DNA from: Malikia spinosa
GTDB lineage: Bacteria; Pseudomonadota; Gammaproteobacteria; Burkholderiales; Burkholderiaceae_C
DNA length: 64,000 nt
Direction of reading: 5' to 3'
Assembly: GCF_002980625.1 (NCBI RefSeq)
Contig: NZ_PVLR01000005.1
Location: forward strand, 44,281-108,280
Below the pieces are notes generated by a model that did not search any database, was not told where the DNA came from, and worked only from the letters and a program-made list of their open reading frames with translations. The translations under genes and the position numbers were made by a program. Each line of letters begins with the position of its first letter. Positions within the stretch are counted from its first letter, which is position 1. This document shows, piece after piece, positions 57,026-64,000 of this stretch.

Positions 57026-58141
57026 ATGCCGGCTTCCCGCCGCACCATCGCCGCGCCGCTGGCCCTGTGCTGGGTGGTCCTGGTCGTTCACGCCAGCCTC
57101 TATCCCTTCAGCGGCTGGCGTTCGCAGGACATGCCGCCCTGGTCCTACCTCGAGGCACCCTGGTCGCCCTACTGGACCGGCTTCGACGTCTGGCTCAACC
57201 TGCTCGGCTACCTGCCGCTGGGCTTCCTGTTCGCACTCGCGCTGGCGCGTAGCGGTTGCATCCGCTGGGCCTGGGTGCTCGGATTGCTCGGGCCGGCGCT
57301 GCTGTCGCTGCTGCTTGAGGGGCTGCAAAGCTATCTGCCGCAGCGTGTGCCCTCGCGTCTCGACCTGCTGCTCAACGCGGCCGGTGGCGCCATCGGCGCG
57401 CTACTGGCCTTGCTGTTCACGCGCTGGCGCTTGATCACGCCCTGGAACCGTTTTCGCGAGGACTGGCTGAGCCACGAGCCGCCCGTCGGCTATGTCGTGC
57501 TGCTGCTGTGGCCGCTGGCGCTGCTCTACCCGACGCCCGTGCCCTACGGTCTGGGCCAGGTCTGGGCCCGTGCCCTGTCCGCACTCGGGGCCTGGCTGCA
57601 GGACACGCCGTTTTCGCAATGGCTGCCGGCCCAGGTCGAGGCGCCGGCCCTGAGCCCCCTGGTGCAGGCGCTGGCGGTCGCGCTGAGCCTGTGGACGCCC
57701 TTGCTGCTGGGCTTCGCGCAGCTGCCCCGGTTGCGCCAGCGCCTGTGGCTGGTCCTGGCCTGGGGCCTGGTTGCGCCCGCCTCCGGTGCGCTGTCGGCTG
57801 CGCTGACCTACGGCCCGTCGCGCGCCTGGGACGGTTTCACGCCGCCGATCTGCCTCGGGCTCGGCCTGGCTGCCTCGCTCGGCCTGGCGGGCCTGTGGCT
57901 GTCGCGCCGCGCCAGCGCGGTGCTGCTGCTGCTGGCGCTGGGCCTGGCACTGGGCCTGCTCAACGGCGCGCCCGAGAGTCCCTACTTCGCGGTCTCGCTC
58001 GGCGCCTGGTCGGGCGGGCCCTTCATGCGCATCCACGGCCTGTCCCAGTGGCTGGGCTGGCTCTGGCCCTACGCCGCACTCGGGGTTGGCCTGCGCCTGG
58101 CCCTGCGCATGCCGTCCCCCCACTACAATGCCCAGGCATGA
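57026..58141 (+). CDS. VanZ-family membrane protein
   Basis: 371 residues, about nine membrane helices. VVLVVHASLYPFSGWRS, VWLNLLGYLPLGFLFAL and LLEGLQSYLPQRVPSRLDLLLNAAGGAIGALLA are VanZ-domain blocks, all in the first 140 residues. The C-terminal half is a further set of helices of unknown function. The VanZ domain name comes from teicoplanin resistance, but there is no sign of a resistance cluster. The stop overlaps the next start. Confidence 0.82.
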   Translation: MPASRRTIAAPLALCWVVLVVHASLYPFSGWRSQDMPPWSYLEAPWSPYWTGFDVWLNLLGYLPLGFLFALALARSGCIRWAWVLGLLGPALLSLLLEGLQSYLPQRVPSRLDLLLNAAGGAIGALLALLFTRWRLITPWNRFREDWLSHEPPVGYVVLLLWPLALLYPTPVPYGLGQVWARALSALGAWLQDTPFSQWLPAQVEAPALSPLVQALAVALSLWTPLLLGFAQLPRLRQRLWLVLAWGLVAPASGALSAALTYGPSRAWDGFTPPICLGLGLAASLGLAGLWLSRRASAVLLLLALGLALGLLNGAPESPYFAVSLGAWSGGPFMRIHGLSQWLGWLWPYAALGVGLRLALRMPSPHYNAQA

Positions 58142-58488
58142 GCGAACCGAACCGGAACCCCGACTCCTATTACGAGCGGCACATCTTCTTCTGCCTCAAC
58201 CAGCGCGACAACGGCCAGGACTGCTGCGCGGCGCACGGCGCCCAGCAGGCCTTTGACCACTGCAAGGCCAGGGTCAAGCAACTCGGGCTGGCCGGGCCGG
58301 GCCAGGTCCGCGTCAACAAGGCCGGTTGCCTGGACCGCTGTGCCGGTGGCCCGATCGCCGTGGTCTATCCGGAAGCGGTCTGGTACAGCTTCTTCGACCA
58401 GGCCGACATCGACGAGATCGTCGAATCGCACCTGCGCGACGGCCAGGTGGTCGAGCGTCTGTTGACGCCGCCTACGGTCGGCCGTTGA
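58138..58488 (+). CDS. (2Fe-2S) thioredoxin-like ferredoxin
   Basis: 116 residues. YYERHIFFCLNQRDNGQDCC, then VNKAGCLDRCAGGPIAVVYPEAVWYS show the cysteine pattern C-x(9-10)-C/CC ... C-x3-C of the thioredoxin-like 2Fe-2S ferredoxins. It probably transfers electrons or assists cluster delivery. Start ATG overlaps the VanZ stop by four bases; the next gene follows after ten. Confidence 0.85.
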   Translation: MSEPNRNPDSYYERHIFFCLNQRDNGQDCCAAHGAQQAFDHCKARVKQLGLAGPGQVRVNKAGCLDRCAGGPIAVVYPEAVWYSFFDQADIDEIVESHLRDGQVVERLLTPPTVGR

Positions 58489-58498
58489 AGGGACTCGC

Positions 58499-59131
58499 AT
58501 GAACTCCCGCACCGAATACCTGCTGCAGGCCGGTCCGGCCGGCCTGCTTGAAGTTGCGATCGATCGCCCGCCAGTCGATGCGGTCCAGCGCGGCACCGCC
58601 GTGATCGCACATCCGCATCCGCTGTTCGGTGGCACGATGCAGAACAAGGTGGTCGGCACGCTGGCGCGCGCCTTCGTCCAGACTGGCTGGACTGCCGTGC
58701 GCTTCAACTTCCGCGGCATCGGCCAGAGCGAAGGCAGCTACGACAACGGCATCGGCGAGGTGCAGGACCTGCTGGCCGTGATCGAGGCCCAGGCCCCGAC
58801 CGGCCCGCTGGCGCTGGCCGGCTTCTCCTTCGGCGGTTTCGTGACCGCCAGCGCCGTGGCCCAGCTGCACGGCCGGCGCGAACCCGAGAAGCTGATCCTG
58901 GTCGGCACCGCGGCCAGCCGCTTCCAGGTGCCGCCGGTGCCGGTCGAGCTGCATCCGCGCACCCTGGTGCTGCACGGCGAGCAGGACGACACCGTGCCGC
59001 TGCAGGCGGCGCTGGACTGGGCCCGGCCGCAATTCCTGCCCGTGACCGTGATCCCGGGCGTCGAGCATTTCTTCCACGGCCAGCTGACCCTGCTCAAGGG
59101 TCTGGCCGTGCGTCACCTGTCGCAGGCCTGA
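58499..59131 (+). CDS. Alpha/beta hydrolase, dienelactone-hydrolase-like
   Basis: 210 residues. HPHPLFGGTMQNKVV near residue 40 and FNFRGIGQSEGSYDNG near residue 70 are typical of this short subfamily; the nucleophile serine is in GFSFGGFVTAS (about residue 119), the acid is in HGEQDDTVP and the histidine is in GVEHFFHG. The triad is complete. Substrate unknown. The gene is joined to the ferredoxin and carboxypeptidase genes in a tight row. Confidence 0.85.
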   Translation: MNSRTEYLLQAGPAGLLEVAIDRPPVDAVQRGTAVIAHPHPLFGGTMQNKVVGTLARAFVQTGWTAVRFNFRGIGQSEGSYDNGIGEVQDLLAVIEAQAPTGPLALAGFSFGGFVTASAVAQLHGRREPEKLILVGTAASRFQVPPVPVELHPRTLVLHGEQDDTVPLQAALDWARPQFLPVTVIPGVEHFFHGQLTLLKGLAVRHLSQA

Positions 59132-59184
59132 TGGCCTGCTCTGCCGGGGCCGCTTGCGGCGCCGGCGTCCACCGAGAGTTTCCG

Positions 59185-60381
59185 ATGTCTCCCAATTCCT
59201 CTGTCCTGCGCCGCTGGTCGGCCGCCGGCCTGCTGGCCGCTTCCTTGCTCTGCGCGCCCGGCGCGCAGGCGCAAGCTCCGGCAGCGCCTGAAATCGCCGC
59301 GCGCGCCTACCTGCTGCTCGACGTCACCTCGAACCAGATCCTGGCGGCCAAGGATGCCGACATGCCGGTCGAGCCGGCCTCGCTGACCAAGCTCATGACC
59401 GCCTATGTGGTGTTCGATGCGCTGCGGGCCAAGAAGATCACGCTCGACCAGACCTTCGGTGTCAGCGAGCGTGCCTGGAAGATGCCGGGCTCGCGCATGT
59501 TCATCGACCCCAAGATGCAGGTCCGGGTCGAGGACCTGCTCAAGGGCATGATCGTCCAGTCCGGCAACGACGCCACCGTCGCGCTGGCCGAGGGCGTCGG
59601 CGGCAGCGTCGAGCGCTTCGTCGAACTGATGAACCAGCAGGCCAAGGTGCTGGGCATGAAGAGCACCGGCTACCGCAACCCCGAAGGCCTGACCGCGCCC
59701 GGCCACACCACGACCGCGCGCGATCTCAGCGTGCTCGCGACCCGCCTGATGCGCGACTTCCCCGAGTATGTCGGCTACTACGCGATCAAGCATTACCGCT
59801 ACCCCGGCACGCCAGCGGCCAACGACAGCAACCGCAACCTGCTGCTGTTCCGTGACCCCTCGGTGGACGGACTCAAGACCGGCCACACCGATGCCGCCGG
59901 CTACTGCCTGGTCGCCACGGCCAAGCGCGATGTGCCGGCGCTGGGCAGTGGTGTCGCCGGCCAGCGCCGCCTGCTCAGCGTGATGCTGGGCACCTCGAGC
60001 GAGAACGCACGCGCCACCGAGAGCCAGAAGCTGCTCAACTGGGGCTATACCGCCTTTGATACCGTGCGCCTGTTCCCGGCCGGCCAGCCGGTCGCCACGC
60101 CTGCGGTCTGGAAGGGCCAGGCCGCCGTCGTCAAGCTCGGCCGTCCGGAGGGCGTGGTCGTGACCGTGCCGGCCGGCGAGGGCGCCAAGCTCAAGACCCA
60201 GATCCTGCGCCCCGACCCGCTGGTCGCGCCGCTGCAGAAGGGCCAGAGCCTGGGCACGTTGCGCGTGACCAACGCCGCTGGGGCGGTGGTGGTCGACAAG
60301 CCGCTGCTGGTGCTCGAGACGGTCGAGGAATCGGGCCTGGTCGGCCGGGCCTGGGACTCGCTGCGGCTCTGGATCAAGTGA
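59185..60381 (+). CDS. dacA: D-alanyl-D-alanine carboxypeptidase (class C-type low-mass PBP, DacA/DacC-like)
   Basis: Periplasmic, membrane-anchored penicillin-binding protein that trims the terminal D-Ala of peptidoglycan. 398 residues with signal peptide at 1-32 (CAPGAQAQA). Motifs: SxxK in EPASLTKLMTAY, SxN in VQSGNDATVAL, KTG in DGLKTGHTD. A C-terminal beta domain (about 290-370) and an amphipathic end (WDSLRLWIK) follow, as in DacA and DacC. The start at 59185 gives the signal peptide; an in-frame start at 59131 would bury it. Confidence 0.94.
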   Translation: MSPNSSVLRRWSAAGLLAASLLCAPGAQAQAPAAPEIAARAYLLLDVTSNQILAAKDADMPVEPASLTKLMTAYVVFDALRAKKITLDQTFGVSERAWKMPGSRMFIDPKMQVRVEDLLKGMIVQSGNDATVALAEGVGGSVERFVELMNQQAKVLGMKSTGYRNPEGLTAPGHTTTARDLSVLATRLMRDFPEYVGYYAIKHYRYPGTPAANDSNRNLLLFRDPSVDGLKTGHTDAAGYCLVATAKRDVPALGSGVAGQRRLLSVMLGTSSENARATESQKLLNWGYTAFDTVRLFPAGQPVATPAVWKGQAAVVKLGRPEGVVVTVPAGEGAKLKTQILRPDPLVAPLQKGQSLGTLRVTNAAGAVVVDKPLLVLETVEESGLVGRAWDSLRLWIK

Positions 60382-60397
60382 GGCCAGGGCGGGGCGT

Positions 60398-60426
60398 TTG
60401 CATTTTCTGGCGCCGCGTACTACAAT
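60398..60426 (+). promoter_or_regulatory. Sigma-70 promoter of the str operon
   Basis: TTGCAT (60398-60403), 17 bases, TACAAT (60421-60426). The start is expected near 60433, giving a leader of about 70 bases before rpsL. Confidence 0.85.
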
Positions 60427-60435
60427 CATGAGCTT

Positions 60436-60501
60436 TTCGGAATATTCCGAAGGGGATCCTGTTTTCGGGATTAGTTCAATTTCAAACGTTTAGGGACGTT
60501 T
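60436..60501 (+). promoter_or_regulatory. rpsL leader with two dyads
   Basis: TTCGGAAT/ATTCCGAA is a perfect 16-base palindrome at 60436-60451, just after the expected RNA start. AAACGT (60484-60489) and ACGTTT (60496-60501) form a stem with the AGGGA ribosome site in its loop region, two bases before the ATG. A role in translational control is plausible and untested. Confidence 0.55.
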
Positions 60502-60503
60502 CA

Positions 60504-60881
60504 ATGCCAACCATTAACCAACTCATCCGTCACGGGCGGGAGGTCGAAAAGACCAAATCCAAGTCGCCCGCGATGGAAAACTGCCCCCAGCGTCGCGGTG
60601 TCTGCACCCGTGTGTACACCACGACCCCGAAGAAGCCGAACTCCGCTCTGCGTAAGGTCGCCAAGGTTCGCCTGACCAACGGCTTCGAGGTCATTTCCTA
60701 CATCGGCGGCGAAGGCCACAACCTGCAGGAACACAGCGTCGTGCTGGTTCGCGGCGGTCGTGTCAAGGACTTGCCGGGTGTGCGTTACCACATCGTTCGC
60801 GGCTCCCTCGACCTGCAAGGCGTCAAGGACCGTAAGCAGTCGCGCTCCAAGTACGGCGCGAAGAAGCCCAAGGCCAAATAA
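60504..60881 (+). CDS. rpsL: 30S ribosomal protein S12
   Basis: 125 residues. [23 protein letters not shown] and [24 protein letters not shown] are the S12 hallmark stretches; the lysines where streptomycin-resistance mutations usually occur (PKKPNSA and [12 protein letters not shown]) are the wild-type residues. First gene of the str operon rpsL-rpsG-fusA-tuf. Confidence 0.99.
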   Translation: MPTINQLIRHGREVEKTKSKSPAMENCPQRRGVCTRVYTTTPKKPNSALRKVAKVRLTNGFEVISYIGGEGHNLQEHSVVLVRGGRVKDLPGVRYHIVRGSLDLQGVKDRKQSRSKYGAKKPKAK

Positions 60882-61045
60882 GCCAACGGCTCTGCTGAAA
60901 GCAAACAAGGTGCTGTTTCCCGCGTGGCGCGGCGAATCAGCGAAGTGACCCCAAGCGCATTTCCTGCGTGGGTCGAGTAAGTGGGAGTCCTGAATGGCTC
61001 TCGCGGTGTTTGAAAAGACGCCAACTGAAGCAACAGAGGTAAAAA

Positions 61046-61516
61046 ATGCCACGTCGTCGCGAAGTCCCTAAACGTGAAATTCTGCCGGATCCCAAGTTCG
61101 GCAATGTCGAGCTGTCCAAGTTCATGAACGTGATCATGGAAGGCGGCAAGAAGGCGGTTGCCGAGCGCATCATTTACGGTGCACTCGAGCAGATGGAAAA
61201 GAAGACCGGCAAGGATCCGCTGGAACTCTTCACCACCGCCATCAACAACGTCAAGCCGATGGTGGAAGTCAAGTCCCGCCGCGTCGGTGGTGCCAACTAC
61301 CAGGTGCCCGTTGAAGTGCGTCCGGTCCGTCGCCTGGCTCTGTCCATGCGCTGGCTGAAGGAAGCTGCCCGTAAGCGCAGCGAGAAATCCATGGCCCTGC
61401 GCCTGGCCAACGAACTGCTGGAAGCCAATGAAGGCCGTGGCGGCGCGATGAAGCGCCGTGACGAAGTTCACCGTATGGCCGAAGCCAACAAGGCCTTCAG
61501 CCACTTCCGCTTCTAA
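61046..61516 (+). CDS. rpsG: 30S ribosomal protein S7
   Basis: 156 residues. Begins [20 protein letters not shown] and ends with [15 protein letters not shown], as in other betaproteobacterial S7. It nucleates assembly of the 30S head and in E. coli represses its own operon. The 164-base gap before it is unusually long for this operon and shows no clear motif besides the ribosome site AGAGG. Confidence 0.99.
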   Translation: MPRRREVPKREILPDPKFGNVELSKFMNVIMEGGKKAVAERIIYGALEQMEKKTGKDPLELFTTAINNVKPMVEVKSRRVGGANYQVPVEVRPVRRLALSMRWLKEAARKRSEKSMALRLANELLEANEGRGGAMKRRDEVHRMAEANKAFSHFRF

Positions 61517-61546
61517 GCCGGGGCTGGTCTCAGCATAGGCAAACAG

Positions 61547-61580
61547 GCCCGCGCATCCCCCAAAAGGGGTGGCGGGCTTA
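61547..61580 (+). other. Stem-loop between rpsG and fusA
   Basis: GCCCGC and GCGGGC enclose CCCC-CAAA-AGGGG, about 30 bases after the rpsG stop. It probably shapes mRNA processing or stability; no T-run follows and fusA has its own ACGGAG ribosome site. Confidence 0.5.
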
Positions 61581-61602
61581 TCCACATCAACGGAGTAATC
61601 TC

Positions 61603-63705
61603 ATGGCACGTTCCACGCCCCTCGCGCGTTACCGCAACATCGGTATCTCGGCCCACATCGACGCCGGCAAGACCACCACCACCGAACGCATCCTGTTCTA
61701 CACCGGCGTGAGCCACAAGATCGGTGAAGTGCACGACGGCGCTGCCACCATGGACTGGATGGAGCAGGAACAGGAGCGCGGCATCACGATCACGTCCGCT
61801 GCCACCACCTGCTTCTGGAAGGGCATGGACGGCTCCTACCCCGAGCACCGCTTCAACATCATCGACACCCCCGGCCACGTGGACTTCACCATCGAGGTGG
61901 AGCGTTCCATGCGCGTGCTGGACGGTGCCTGCATGGTCTACTGCGCCGTGGGCGGCGTGCAGCCGCAGTCGGAAACCGTGTGGCGTCAGGCCAACAAGTA
62001 CAAGGTGCCGCGTCTGGCCTTCGTGAACAAGATGGACCGTACCGGTGCCAACTTCTTCAAGGTCTATGACCAGATGCGTCTGCGTCTGAAGGCCAACCCG
62101 GTCGCGATCGTGATCCCGATCGGTGCCGAAGAGAACTTCCAGGGCGTGGTCGACCTCATCAAGATGAAGGCGATCTACTGGGACGAAGCTTCCCAGGGCA
62201 TGAAGTTCGACTACCGCGACATCCCGGCCGAGCTGCAAGCTCAAGCCCAGGAATGGCGCGAGAAGATGGTCGAGTCGGCTGCCGAAGCCAACGAAGAGCT
62301 GATGAACAAGTACCTCGAAGAAGGTGACCTGTCCGAAGCCGAGATCATGGCTGGCCTGCGTGCCCGTACCCTGGCGACCGAAATCCAGCCGATGCTGTGC
62401 GGTACCGCCTTCAAGAACAAGGGTGTCCAGCGCATGCTCGACGCCGTGATCGACTTCCTGCCCTCGCCGGTCGAAATCCCGCCGGTTGCCGGCATCGACG
62501 AAGACGAACAGCCGATCAACCGCAAGGCCGACGACGAAGAGAAGCTGTCGGCACTGGCGTTCAAGCTGATGACCGACCCCTTCGTCGGCCAGCTGACCTT
62601 CGTGCGCGTGTACTCCGGCGTCCTCAAGAAGGGCGACTCGGTCTACAACCCGATCAAGGGCAAGAAAGAGCGTATCGGCCGTATCGTCCAGATGCACGCC
62701 AACAACCGCCAGGAAGTCGAAGAAATTCGCGCCGGCGACATCGCTGCCTGCGTCGGCCTGAAGGAAGTCACCACCGGTGAAACCCTGTGCGACCCGACCG
62801 CCATCATCACCCTCGAAAAGATGGTGTTCCCGGAGCCGGTGATTGCCCAGGCCGTCGAGCCGAAGACCAAGTCCGACCAGGAAAAGATGGGCATCGCCTT
62901 GAGCCGCCTGGCTGCAGAAGATCCGTCCTTCCGCGTCCGCACCGACGAGGAATCGGGCCAGACCATCATCGCCGGCATGGGCGAGCTGCACCTGGAAATC
63001 ATCGTCGACCGCATGAAGCGCGAATTCGGCGTCGAAGCCAACGTCGGCAAGCCGCAAGTGGCTTACCGCGAAACCATCCGCACCAAGGTCACCGACGTCG
63101 ACGGCAAGTTCGTCCGTCAGTCCGGCGGTAAGGGCCAGTACGGTCACGTCGTGCTCACCATCGAGCCGCAGGAACCGGGCAAGGGCTTCGAGTTCGTCGA
63201 CCAGATCAAGGGTGGCGTGGTGCCGCGCGAGTTCATCCCGGCAGTGGAAAAGGGCCTGATCGACACGCTGCCGAACGGCGTGCTGGCTGGCTTCCCGGTG
63301 GTCGACGTCAAGGTCACGCTGACCTTCGGCTCCTACCACGACGTGGACTCGAACGAAAACGCCTTCAAGATGGCCGCTTCGATGGGCTTCAAGGACGGTT
63401 GCCGCAAGGCCAACCCGGTCATCCTCGAGCCGATGATGGCCGTGGAAGTCGAGACCCCGGAAGACTACGCCGGCAACGTGATGGGCGACCTGTCCAGCCG
63501 TCGCGGCATGGTCCAGGGCATGGACGACATGGTCGGTGGCGGCAAGGCCATCAAGGCCGAAGTCCCGCTGTCGGAAATGTTCGGCTACTCGACCACCCTG
63601 CGTTCCGCTACCCAAGGTCGCGCTACCTACACGATGGAGTTCAAGCACTACGCTGAAGCTCCGCGCAACGTGCAGGAAGCCATCATCGCGGCACGGGCTA
63701 AGTAA
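61603..63705 (+). CDS. fusA: Elongation factor G
   Basis: GTPase that drives translocation on the ribosome, 700 residues. P-loop [19 protein letters not shown], switch [10 protein letters not shown] and NKMDRTGA are intact; the effector loop [21 protein letters not shown] (core [12 protein letters not shown]) and domains II-V follow in order. An ACGGAG ribosome site precedes it. Confidence 0.99.
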   Translation: MARSTPLARYRNIGISAHIDAGKTTTTERILFYTGVSHKIGEVHDGAATMDWMEQEQERGITITSAATTCFWKGMDGSYPEHRFNIIDTPGHVDFTIEVERSMRVLDGACMVYCAVGGVQPQSETVWRQANKYKVPRLAFVNKMDRTGANFFKVYDQMRLRLKANPVAIVIPIGAEENFQGVVDLIKMKAIYWDEASQGMKFDYRDIPAELQAQAQEWREKMVESAAEANEELMNKYLEEGDLSEAEIMAGLRARTLATEIQPMLCGTAFKNKGVQRMLDAVIDFLPSPVEIPPVAGIDEDEQPINRKADDEEKLSALAFKLMTDPFVGQLTFVRVYSGVLKKGDSVYNPIKGKKERIGRIVQMHANNRQEVEEIRAGDIAACVGLKEVTTGETLCDPTAIITLEKMVFPEPVIAQAVEPKTKSDQEKMGIALSRLAAEDPSFRVRTDEESGQTIIAGMGELHLEIIVDRMKREFGVEANVGKPQVAYRETIRTKVTDVDGKFVRQSGGKGQYGHVVLTIEPQEPGKGFEFVDQIKGGVVPREFIPAVEKGLIDTLPNGVLAGFPVVDVKVTLTFGSYHDVDSNENAFKMAASMGFKDGCRKANPVILEPMMAVEVETPEDYAGNVMGDLSSRRGMVQGMDDMVGGGKAIKAEVPLSEMFGYSTTLRSATQGRATYTMEFKHYAEAPRNVQEAIIAARAK

Positions 63706-63772
63706 GTTATTTTGGGGCAGACCACGGCGCGCAGCGACGTGCTCCGTACCCAACTGACTAAAAGGCCCCCCA

Positions 63773-63864
63773 GCCCACCCAGAGACACCGCAGAACCGGC
63801 TTTGCCGGGCTGCTGGTGTCGCCCCCTTGAGGGGGAAGCGGCGCAAGCCGCATCGGGGGTGGGC
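63773..63864. repeat. REP-like palindromic element between fusA and tuf
   Basis: Terminal inverted repeats GCCCACCC (63773-63780) and GGGTGGGC (63857-63864) enclose GACACC/GGTGTC (63784-63789, 63815-63820), CCGGC/GCCGG (63796-63808), CCCCCT/AGGGGG (63822-63835) and GCGGC-GCAA-GCCGC (63838-63851). The nested layout is that of a multi-hairpin intergenic element. I recall similar GGGG-rich palindromes in Comamonadaceae genomes; this is memory, not a search. Confidence 0.75.
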
Positions 63865-63979
63865 CAAGTTTTCCCGGTCTGCGACCCCACGCCGCCCTGT
63901 TCCCGTGCGGGGCGAACCAGCAGTGAAGTGCAGACCTTAAACCCCACACGGGCATTGTTCTTTTTAAAGGATTTGCATC

Positions 63980-64000
63980 ATGGCAAAAGAGAAATTCGAA
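63980..64000 (+). CDS. tuf: Elongation factor Tu, first seven codons
   Basis: The window ends after MAKEKFE, which is how betaproteobacterial EF-Tu begins, and the position after fusA in the str operon is the standard one. An AAAGG ribosome site precedes the ATG. The 274-base fusA-tuf gap carries the REP-like element. Confidence 0.93.

Noticed and set aside
57026..58141. Glycopeptide resistance gene on account of the VanZ domain
   Set aside because: VanZ domains are widespread in unrelated membrane proteins and no vanHAX-type genes are present.
61513..63867. A minus-strand open frame of almost 800 codons opposite fusA
   Set aside because: Antisense to a universally conserved gene; no ribosome site and no recognisable domain.

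Overview
The window is chromosomal DNA of a high-GC betaproteobacterium, most likely order Burkholderiales (Comamonadaceae or Sphaerotilaceae relatives). Support: the str ribosomal operon, a GTP-type PEP carboxykinase, a urt/ure urea system, a LivKHMGF operon, and a palindromic intergenic repeat of a style common in Comamonadaceae. The genus cannot be fixed from the sequence. No phage, insertion sequence, CRISPR array, tRNA or rRNA was seen. Gene density is high and coding frames are intact throughout.

Layout. 1-2716: 3' part of pyruvate carboxylase. 2758-10325: a divergent catabolic and uptake unit with an N-carbamoyl-D-amino acid hydrolase-like nitrilase, an M20 carbamoylase-family amidase, a diaminopropionate ammonia-lyase and an RpiR regulator on the minus strand, facing a polar amino-acid ABC transporter on the plus strand. 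10357-12780: a double-AAA+ ATPase of unknown role. 12781-15471: pckG behind a long leader shaped like a transcription attenuator, then a small unknown gene. 15554-20591: a HlyD / RbbA-like / ABC-2 export operon. 20670-28407: an AEC transporter divergent from ureD, then urtABCDE for urea import. 28408-28795: non-coding repeats. 28796-33279: thioesterase, RskA-like membrane protein, ahpC-ahpF, DMT exporter. 33471-40145: a GntR regulator in line with livKHMGF and an EamA gene. 40185-40897: a DUF4160/DUF2442 pair. 41014-45644: a response regulator and a very unusual hybrid histidine kinase whose input domain is a whole NCS1-type permease. 45724-50306: ureA, a 57-residue membrane protein, ureB, C, E, F, G. 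50417-60381: housekeeping and miscellaneous genes (LysR, metallophosphoesterase, alanine racemase, LplT, SMP-30, HemJ-like, VanZ, ferredoxin-like, hydrolase, D,D-carboxypeptidase). 60504-64000: rpsL, rpsG, fusA and the start of tuf.

How the parts fit. Most of the first 50 kb concerns nitrogen: ureide/diamino-acid breakdown, urea import, nickel urease, branched-chain amino-acid import, and a permease-kinase placed divergently from urease. Sigma-54-like -24/-12 elements lie before the amino-acid transporter, ureD, ureA and the kinase, which fits nitrogen control, but this is pattern matching only. Pyruvate carboxylase and PEP carboxykinase flank the ureide cluster and could channel its pyruvate.

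Points most worth following: the NCS1-permease hybrid kinase beside urease; the pckG attenuator-like leader; a structured urtA leader; a probable small RNA at 52735-52874; the His-rich 57-residue protein inside the urease operon; and the carbamoylase plus diaminopropionate lyase pathway.
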